From Caulobacter sp. (GTDB taxonomy: Bacteria; Pseudomonadota; Alphaproteobacteria; Caulobacterales; Caulobacteraceae), in assembly GCA_028291125.1 (NCBI GenBank), contig JAQGIN010000525.1, positions 1 to 10,303 on the forward strand: a stretch of 10,303 nucleotides of DNA, written 5' to 3'. Position numbers and translations under genes: made by a program. Each line of letters starts with the position of its first letter. Within the stretch, counting starts at the first letter, position 1. Shown here piece after piece: positions 5,596 to 10,303 of this stretch. The notes under the pieces were generated by a model. That model did no database searches. It saw only the letters and a program-made list of their open reading frames with translations, and was not told the origin of the DNA.

Positions 5596-6332
5596 GCGCC
5601 GCCCTGCTGTCGCCCGAGGGCCTGGAGGCGGCGCTGCGGGCCATCGGCGCCGAGCGCTATCACAGCCTGCATCCGTTCCATCGCCTGCTGCACGACGGCA
5701 AGCTCGATCGCGGCCAGGTCCAGGCCTGGGCGCTGAACCGCTACTATTACCAGTCGCAGATCCCGGTGAAGGACGCCCTGGTCCTGGCCCGCCTGCCGAC
5801 TTCCGAGTTGCGCCGCGAATGGCGGCGGCGGCTGGAGGATCACGATGGCGACGGCCACAAGCCCGGCGGCATCGCCCGCTGGCTGAAGCTGGCCGAGGGT
5901 GTCGGCCTCGATCCGGCCCTGGTCGAGAGCACGACGGCGATCCTGCCGACCACCCGCTTCGCGGTCGACGCCTATGTGCACTTCGTCCGCGACCGCACGC
6001 TGCTGGAGGCGATCGCCTCGTCGCTGACCGAGCTGTTCTCGCCGGCCATCATCTCCGAGCGAGTGTCGGGCATGCTGGCCCACTACGACTGGATCACTGC
6101 GGAGACCCTGGCCTATTTCATGCCGCGCCTCACCCAGGCGCCGGTCGATAGTGATTTCGCCCTGGCCTATGTCCAGGCCCATGCCGACACCGTCGAAAAG
6201 CAGCAGGCGGTGCTGGCGGCGCTGCGTTTCAAGTGCGACGTGCTGTGGTCGCAGCTGGACGGGCTGTATCTGGCCTATGTCGCGCCGGGGCTGATCGCGC
6301 CCGGGGCGTTCGCGCCGGCGGGCGGCCGATGA
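5592..6332 (+). CDS. pqqC: PqqC, cofactorless oxidase catalysing the last step of PQQ synthesis
   Basis: The 246-residue product closes the second ring and removes eight electrons from AHQQ using oxygen, without a cofactor. The family is an all-helical, heme-oxygenase-like fold. Residues align almost number for number with Klebsiella PqqC: RYHSLHPFH (22-30), RYYYQ (50-54), H84 in EDHDGD, Y128 in DAYVH, SLTELFSP (144-151), Y175 and R179 in AYFMPRL, and K214 in RFKCD. Position 154, a histidine in the Klebsiella enzyme, appears to be isoleucine here (PAIISERV). The start is GTG 5592, overlapping the pqqB stop by four bases (GTGA), with GGAG (5580-5583) eight bases upstream. The C-terminus ends without a fused PqqD domain, unlike the PqqC/D fusion of Methylorubrum; PqqD is a separate gene. 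Confidence 0.96.
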   Translation: MSAALLSPEGLEAALRAIGAERYHSLHPFHRLLHDGKLDRGQVQAWALNRYYYQSQIPVKDALVLARLPTSELRREWRRRLEDHDGDGHKPGGIARWLKLAEGVGLDPALVESTTAILPTTRFAVDAYVHFVRDRTLLEAIASSLTELFSPAIISERVSGMLAHYDWITAETLAYFMPRLTQAPVDSDFALAYVQAHADTVEKQQAVLAALRFKCDVLWSQLDGLYLAYVAPGLIAPGAFAPAGGR

Positions 6333-6601
6333 GCGACGAGGCGGCCATTCCGCGGTTTCGGCGCGGGGTGAAGTTCCGGCGCGACGCGGTGCGCGACGCC
6401 TGGGTGCTGCTGGCCCCCGAGAAGCTCTATTTGCCAGACGAGACGGCGGTGGAAATCCTCAAGCTGGTCGACGGCGAACGCTGCGTCGGCGCCATCGCCG
6501 ACGACCTGGCGGCCCGTTTCGACGCGCCCCGCGACCTGATCCTCACCGACGTCGGCGCGACGCTCGACGACCTGGCGGCCAAGGGCGCGGTACAGTTTTG
6601 A
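6329..6601 (+). CDS. pqqD: PqqD, PqqA-binding chaperone (RiPP recognition element)
   Basis: This 90-residue protein has the usual PqqD length and content: a short N-terminal part (PRFRRGVKFRRDAVRDAWVLLAPEK split over 8-32), the strand LYLPDETAVEILKLVDGE (33-50), and a helical C-terminal half with IADDLAARFD (56-65) and VGATLDDLAAKG (75-86). PqqD has a winged-helix-like fold, binds PqqA and presents it to the radical SAM enzyme PqqE; it gave its name to the peptide-recognition domain of many RiPP pathways. ATG 6329 overlaps the pqqC stop by four bases (ATGA), and its own TGA overlaps the TTG start of pqqE, so the protein is likely made in step with both. It is a stand-alone gene, not fused to pqqC or pqqE. 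Confidence 0.94.
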   Translation: MSDEAAIPRFRRGVKFRRDAVRDAWVLLAPEKLYLPDETAVEILKLVDGERCVGAIADDLAARFDAPRDLILTDVGATLDDLAAKGAVQF

Positions 6602-7707
6602 CCGCCGCCTTCCCCATCCCAGCCTTGGCGCCGCCGCCGATGGGGCTGATCCTCGAACTGACCCATCGCTGCCCGTTGCAGTGCGCCTATTGCTCCAACC
6701 CCCTGACCCTGGATGCGCCCAAGAGCGAGCTGGGCGCCGATGAGTGGAAGCGGGTGCTGGACGAGGCGGCGGCGCTGGGCGTGCTGCAGGTGCACTTCTC
6801 CGGCGGCGAGCCGGTGGCCCGGCGCGACCTGGTCGAACTGGTCGCCCATGCGTCGGGGCGGGGACTCTACACCAACATCATCACCTCGGGCGTGCTGCTG
6901 ACCGAGGCGGCGATGGCGTCGCTTCTGGCGGCCGGGATCGACCACATCCAGCTCAGCTTCCAGGACGCCGAGGTGGCTGAAGCCGACCGGCTGGGCGGTT
7001 ATCGCGGCGGCCACGCCAAGAAGCTGGAGGCGGCCAAGCGCATCCGCGAGGCCGGCCTGCCGCTGACCGCCAATTTCGTCGTCCATCGCCAGAACGTCGA
7101 CCGGGTCGAGGCGATGATCGCCCTGGGCGAAGCCCTGGGCGCCGACCGCATCGAGATCGCCCACGTGCAATATTACGGCTGGGGCCTGCTCAACCGGTCG
7201 GCCCTGCTGCCGATGCCCGACCAGTTGGAGCATTGCACGGCGGCGGTGCAGGCGGCGCGGACCCGTCTCAAGGGCGTGCTGACCATCGACTATGTGGTCC
7301 CCGACTATTACGCCGCCCGGCCCAAGGCCTGCATGGGCGGCTGGGGCAAGCTGTTCATCAACGTCTCGCCCTCGGGCAAGGCGCTGCCCTGCCACGCGGC
7401 CGAGACCTTGCAGGGCTTCACCTTCCCGTCGGTGCGCGACCAGGCGCTAGCCGACATCTGGGCGACCTCGGACGCCTTCACCCGCTTTCGCGGCGACAGC
7501 TGGATGCCCGATCCGTGCAAGAGCTGCGATCGCCGCGAGATCGACTGGGGCGGTTGCCGCTGCCAGGCCCTGGCGATCGCCGGCGACGCCGCGAGCGTCG
7601 ATCCGGCCTGCGCGCTGTCGCCGGACCACGACCTGATGCGCCAGGCGATCGACCAGGCCCGCGACGCCTCGCCGGCCCTGACGCCACGTCGTCTGGCCGG
7701 GGTCTGA
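6598..7707 (+). CDS. pqqE: PqqE, radical SAM/SPASM enzyme that cross-links PqqA
   Basis: The 369-residue product makes the Glu-Tyr carbon-carbon bond in PqqA. The radical SAM cluster is C25-x3-C29-x2-C32 (CPLQCAYC), followed by HFSGGEP (66-72). The SPASM domain is complete: C245, C265, D316 and C320 for auxiliary cluster I, and C307, C310, C322 and C338 for auxiliary cluster II. This set lies three residues earlier than the Methylorubrum ligands as I recall them, including the unusual aspartate. The start chosen is TTG 6598, giving a four-base TTGA overlap with pqqD like the two overlaps before it; the only later option is ATG 6640, which leaves ten residues before the first cluster cysteine and looks short. 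Initiation from TTG may lower PqqE relative to PqqA. The stop codon lies at the centre of a strong palindrome. Confidence 0.96.
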   Translation: MTAAFPIPALAPPPMGLILELTHRCPLQCAYCSNPLTLDAPKSELGADEWKRVLDEAAALGVLQVHFSGGEPVARRDLVELVAHASGRGLYTNIITSGVLLTEAAMASLLAAGIDHIQLSFQDAEVAEADRLGGYRGGHAKKLEAAKRIREAGLPLTANFVVHRQNVDRVEAMIALGEALGADRIEIAHVQYYGWGLLNRSALLPMPDQLEHCTAAVQAARTRLKGVLTIDYVVPDYYAARPKACMGGWGKLFINVSPSGKALPCHAAETLQGFTFPSVRDQALADIWATSDAFTRFRGDSWMPDPCKSCDRREIDWGGCRCQALAIAGDAASVDPACALSPDHDLMRQAIDQARDASPALTPRRLAGV

Positions 7708-7714
7708 CCCCGGC
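7696..7714 (+). terminator. Palindrome across the pqqE stop codon, possible transcript end or 3' stabiliser
   Basis: GCCGGGGTC (7696-7704) and GACCCCGGC (7706-7714) are exact reverse complements about a single T at 7705. The TGA stop occupies 7705-7707. Pairing can continue after a two-base bulge through CTGG (7693-7696 region) with CCAG (7716-7719). No T-run follows, so this is not a textbook intrinsic terminator. It could stop exonucleases or act with Rho. Confidence 0.4.
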
Positions 7715-7725
7715 TCCAGGCGGCC

Positions 7726-7771
7726 CGCATCGCCGTCAGCTCGCCCAGCCCCACCGGCTGTTGGCGATGCG
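7726..7771. repeat. 9-bp inverted repeat after pqqE
   Basis: CGCATCGCC (7726-7734) and GGCGATGCG (7763-7771) are exact reverse complements separated by 28 bases. It may be a second 3'-end hairpin of the pqq transcript, but the loop is long and no T-run follows. Confidence 0.35.
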
Positions 7772-7857
7772 CCCGGGCCGGTGACGCGGTGATCCGTATT
7801 GGTTTGAATTAAAGATCGGGGTTTGCCGTGGCGGCCTTAGCATATTTAGATATTTCA

Positions 7858-7871
7858 TGAAAACGTTTGCA
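7858..7871. promoter_or_regulatory. LacI-family (CcpA/cre-like) operator upstream of the second receptor
   Basis: TGAAAACGTTTGCA is a near-perfect 14-bp palindrome (the core AAACGTTT is exact; 12 of 14 positions are symmetric). It fits the half-site layout of LacI/GalR-family operators, with the central CG these proteins kink, and matches the cre consensus TGWNANCGNTNWCA except at one position. It is 251 bp before the receptor start. LacI-type control of sugar-specific TonB receptors is common in Caulobacter-like bacteria, so the receptor may import a carbohydrate. No regulator gene is in view. Confidence 0.5.
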
Positions 7872-8046
7872 TCTATCGGTCTGGGTGAGATCGAGGGATG
7901 TTTTTGAGGGCTACCTGCCTATACATCGCTTATTGGACCCATGATCGTAATAATGGAGTCGAGTGTATTTCGATTTTCTCTTTATATAATCTGATAAGGC
8001 CCGATTACTTACTGAAAAAAATGGGCGGTTTGTTCACATAAGGGCG

Positions 8047-8070
8047 TTGACATCCAGGTTGTATAAAATC
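8047..8070 (+). promoter_or_regulatory. Candidate promoter of the second receptor
   Basis: TTGACA (8047-8052) is a perfect -35 hexamer, and GTATAAAATC (8061-8070) follows. The gap to TATAAA is only 9 bp, too short for a standard sigma-70 promoter, but the arrangement is nearer to the Caulobacter housekeeping pattern in which a TTGACG-like box is followed after 10-14 bp by GCTANAWC (ATAAAATC at 8063-8070 matches partly). An alternative -10, TATAAT (7985-7990), lies upstream without a clear -35. Either assignment is tentative. Confidence 0.35.
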
Positions 8071-8078
8071 AACATAGG

Positions 8079-8103
8079 GACAAGTCGCATTAGCCGACAA
8101 GTC
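8079..8103 (+). repeat. Direct repeat GACAAGTC in the receptor leader
   Basis: GACAAGTC occurs at 8079-8086 and again at 8096-8103, a 17-bp period, just before the ribosome site of the receptor gene. It may be a tandem regulator site or a leader-RNA element; it may also be chance. Confidence 0.35.
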
Positions 8104-8121
8104 ACTTAGGGGGATTCAAAA

Positions 8122-10303
8122 ATGAGAACGGTCTCAATCGTCGGCGCGCTGTTCGTCGGCGCAAGCCTGCTGGCCATGCCCGGAACGGTGTTGGCGCAGA
8201 CCAATATGAAAACCTTTACAGCCGATAAGGCCCCGCCCGCGGAGGCCGAGGCCGACACCCAGATCGAAGCCGTGGTCGTCACCGGCTCGCGGATCGTGCG
8301 GGACGGCTACAAGGCGCCCACCCCCGTCACCACCTTGTCGAGCGACGCCCTGCAGGCTCGCGCGCCCAGCAACATTCCCGACGCCCTGAACCAGCTGCCG
8401 CAGTTTCGCGGCTCGTCGAGCAACAGCCGCAGCGTCACCTGGAACGCCAACGCCCCCAACCAGGGCAACTATCTGAACCTGCGCGGCCTGGGCACCACCC
8501 GCTCGCTGATCCTGCTGGACGGCGTGCGCGTGCCTCCGACCAGCTTCGCCGGCGGCGTCGACATCAACACCCTGCCTCAGGCGCTGGTCCAGCGCGTCGA
8601 CGTGGTGACCGGCGGCGCCTCGGCCGCCTACGGTTCGGACGCCCTGGTCGGCGTCGTCAACTTCGTGCTCGACAAGAACTTCAACGGCCTCAAGGGCAGC
8701 GTCCAGGCCGGCACCTCGACCTACGGCGACGCCAACTCCTATAAGGGGACCCTGGTGGCCGGCACGTCGTTCGCGGGCGGCAAGGGCCACATCGAGGCCA
8801 GCATCGAACACTACCGCTCTCTGCCTGTCGCCTCGAGCGACCGCGCCAATGGCCGCAAGCAGATCCAGTACACCAGCGCCGTGGTCAACGGGGTCAACAC
8901 CAGCACCACCTTCAGCGGCGTGCGCTTCGCCAAGAACACCTTCGGCGGCTACATCAACACCGGACCGCTGTCGGGCTATGAGTTCCTGCCGGGCGGCGGC
9001 GTCCAGGTGATGCCGCTGGGCACGCCGACCACCAACCCGACCTATGTGGTCGGCGGCGGCGGCGCCTATTTCCACGACCACACCTTGATCTCGGGTCTGC
9101 GCACCGACCAGGCCTTCACCCGCGTCTCCTACGACATCACGCCGAAGATCAATGTCCACGCCCAGGTCTCGCTGGCCGAGTCGCGCAACACCCTCAACAC
9201 CCGCGTGCACGAGAACTTCGCCGGCGCTCAGGATGGTCTGACGATCTTCCGCGACAACGCCTTCCTGCAGCCGTCGGTGGTGGCGGCCCTGGGCACGACC
9301 CCGAGCTTCCAGATGTCGCGGATCAGCTACGACACGCCGATCAACTATGTCGACACGCTCAATGACTCGGTGAACGCCAACATCGGCGTCGACGGCGATT
9401 TCAACGCCTTCAACCGCGACTGGAAGTGGGACGTCAACTACGTCTACGGCCGCAACTATCTGCGCACCGGGGTCAACGAGTTCAACAACCGCAAGTTCTA
9501 CGCGGCGGTGGACGCGGCGCGTGATCCCAGCGGTAACATTGTCTGCCGCGTGACCCTGACCAATCCGGGCCTCTATCCGGGCTGCGTCCCGATCAATCTG
9601 TTCGGCGTCGGCGCGCCGTCGGCGGCGGCGATCAACTACGTCAACAGTCGCTCGCAGTACCAAGCCGTCAACGCCATGCAGATCCTCGCCGGCAATGTCA
9701 GCGGCGACCTGTTCACCCTGCCGGCCGGCCCGGTGTCGATCGCGTTCGGTGGTGAAGTCCGCAAGCAGACCCTGAACGAAACCTCGAACTCCGACCCGGC
9801 CCTGGCGTCGAGCGTCGACTACACCGGCGTCCGCGGCCTGCCCAACAATGTGCAGATCTACAACTTCACCAACATCGGCGTCGCGCGCGGCAAGGTGAAC
9901 GTCAAAGAGGCCTACGCCGAAGTCGCCATTCCGCTGCTCAAGGACCTGCCGCTGATCCAGTCGCTGGACCTGAACGCGGCCGGCCGTGTCACCGACTACA
10001 GCACCAGCGGCCGGGTTGAGACCTGGAAGGTTGGCCTAAGCTACGTGCCGTTCGACGACCTGCGCCTGCGGGCCACCGTCTCGCGCGACATCACCGCCCC
10101 GACGCTGTACCAGTTGTTCCAGGGCAAGCAGGTCATCGCCAATCTCGACATCGACCTGCACACCGGCGCCTCGGCTCAGTACACCAACGAAATCGGCGGC
10201 AACCCCAACCTGACGCCGGAAATCGGCTCGATGGTCGTGGTCGGCGCGGTCTATTCGCCCAGCTGGCTGCCGGGCTTCACCGCCTCGGTCGACGGCTACA
10301 GCC
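8122..10303 (+). CDS. TonB-dependent outer-membrane receptor, carbohydrate-type, C-terminus outside window
   Basis: From ATG 8122 (AGGGGGA at 8108-8114, seven bases upstream) 727 codons are readable and the frame is open at the right edge; family members are often 900-1000 residues. Residues 1-25 are a Sec signal peptide ending VLA. A clear TonB box, IEAVVVTGSRI, lies at 48-58. The plug domain follows with IPDALNQLPQF (85-95), LNLRGLGTTRSLILLDGVR (118-136) and GGASAAYGSDALVGVVNFV (164-182). The rest is beta-barrel, including SRDITAPTLYQLFQG, the usual conserved barrel segment. This VVVTGSRI-type receptor is abundant in Caulobacter and sphingomonads, where many take up sugars, plant compounds or peptides; it is not close in sequence to the other receptor in the window. 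Its upstream LacI-like site hints at a sugar ligand. It is separated from pqqE by 414 bp and probably has its own promoter. Confidence 0.93.
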   Translation, partial: MRTVSIVGALFVGASLLAMPGTVLAQTNMKTFTADKAPPAEAEADTQIEAVVVTGSRIVRDGYKAPTPVTTLSSDALQARAPSNIPDALNQLPQFRGSSSNSRSVTWNANAPNQGNYLNLRGLGTTRSLILLDGVRVPPTSFAGGVDINTLPQALVQRVDVVTGGASAAYGSDALVGVVNFVLDKNFNGLKGSVQAGTSTYGDANSYKGTLVAGTSFAGGKGHIEASIEHYRSLPVASSDRANGRKQIQYTSAVVNGVNTSTTFSGVRFAKNTFGGYINTGPLSGYEFLPGGGVQVMPLGTPTTNPTYVVGGGGAYFHDHTLISGLRTDQAFTRVSYDITPKINVHAQVSLAESRNTLNTRVHENFAGAQDGLTIFRDNAFLQPSVVAALGTTPSFQMSRISYDTPINYVDTLNDSVNANIGVDGDFNAFNRDWKWDVNYVYGRNYLRTGVNEFNNRKFYAAVDAARDPSGNIVCRVTLTNPGLYPGCVPINLFGVGAPSAAAINYVNSRSQYQAVNAMQILAGNVSGDLFTLPAGPVSIAFGGEVRKQTLNETSNSDPALASSVDYTGVRGLPNNVQIYNFTNIGVARGKVNVKEAYAEVAIPLLKDLPLIQSLDLNAAGRVTDYSTSGRVETWKVGLSYVPFDDLRLRATVSRDITAPTLYQLFQGKQVIANLDIDLHTGASAQYTNEIGGNPNLTPEIGSMVVVGAVYSPSWLPGFTASVDGYS

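Larger units (their letters stand above)
7708..8121. other. Intergenic region between pqqE and the second TonB receptor
   Basis: This 414-bp stretch has no supported gene. The first ~90 bp are GC-rich with inverted repeats; from about 7797 it is markedly AT-rich and carries a LacI-type operator-like 14-mer, TATAAT and TATAAA boxes, a TTGACA hexamer and a short direct repeat. It looks like the control region and long leader of the downstream receptor gene. Confidence 0.7.

Noticed and set aside
4702..6182. Long minus-strand frames opposite pqqB and pqqC (also 6427-7395 opposite pqqE)
   Set aside because: All are mirror frames of well-identified pqq genes with Gln/Arg/Gly-rich translations.
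7857..7907. 16-residue open frame starting ATG AAA ACG in the intergenic region after pqqE
   Set aside because: There is no ribosome site before it and its first codons coincide with the LacI-like operator; nothing supports translation.
7985..7990. TATAAT box as main promoter of the second receptor
   Set aside because: It is a perfect -10 hexamer, but no reasonable -35 element lies 15-18 bp upstream and the region is generally AT-rich.
8134..9663. 509-codon minus-strand open frame
   Set aside because: It is antisense to the second receptor, whose signal peptide, TonB box and plug motifs are unmistakable.
1..10303. CRISPR array, tRNA, rRNA, IS element or phage gene
   Set aside because: No spaced repeat series, tRNA-like cloverleaf, transposase motif or phage protein was seen on either strand.

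Overview
The window is GC-rich DNA from a Gram-negative bacterium, most likely an alphaproteobacterium of the Caulobacteraceae or a close relative. The evidence is two large TonB-dependent outer-membrane receptors of different types, a PqqA of the alphaproteobacterial E16/Y20 layout, Tat-type leaders on catabolic enzymes, and strong third-position GC bias. Genus-level placement is inference. I see no rRNA, tRNA, CRISPR array, IS element or phage gene.

Layout. (1) Minus strand, 1-4213: a left-truncated SMP-30/gluconolactonase-family lactonase (1-592), a Tat-signal TIM-barrel sugar isomerase/epimerase-like protein (627-1682), and an 809-residue TonB-dependent receptor (1784-4213), read receptor to isomerase to lactonase. 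(2) A 381-bp divergent intergenic region (4214-4594) with a TGTATACA palindrome, several inverted repeats and the presumed pqq promoter. (3) Plus strand, 4595-7707: a compact pqqABCDE operon in which B/C, C/D and D/E overlap by 4 bp (GTGA, ATGA, TTGA). (4) A 414-bp intergenic region (7708-8121) with a stop-codon palindrome, a LacI/CcpA-type operator-like 14-mer and an AT-rich promoter zone. (5) A second, unrelated-looking TonB-dependent receptor (8122 to the right edge), truncated by the window.

How it may work together. PqqA-E make pyrroloquinoline quinone from the PqqA peptide. PQQ serves periplasmic sugar and alcohol dehydrogenases, and PQQ aldose dehydrogenases produce lactones. An exported lactonase and an exported isomerase beside a receptor and the PQQ operon therefore suggest a periplasmic sugar-oxidation module: receptor brings substrate (or PQQ) in, a PQQ enzyme encoded elsewhere oxidises it, the lactonase opens the lactone. 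This link is inference. The strongest sequence support for a shared regulon inside the minus-strand block is an 11-mer, TACTGTATACA, found upstream of both the receptor and the isomerase-lactonase pair in the same orientation.

Points worth checking are divergent active-site motifs in PqqB and PqqC, the shared GTATAC operator, the LacI-like site before the second receptor, and inverted repeats around the pqq operon. No pqqF/G protease or PQQ-dependent dehydrogenase gene is in the window.
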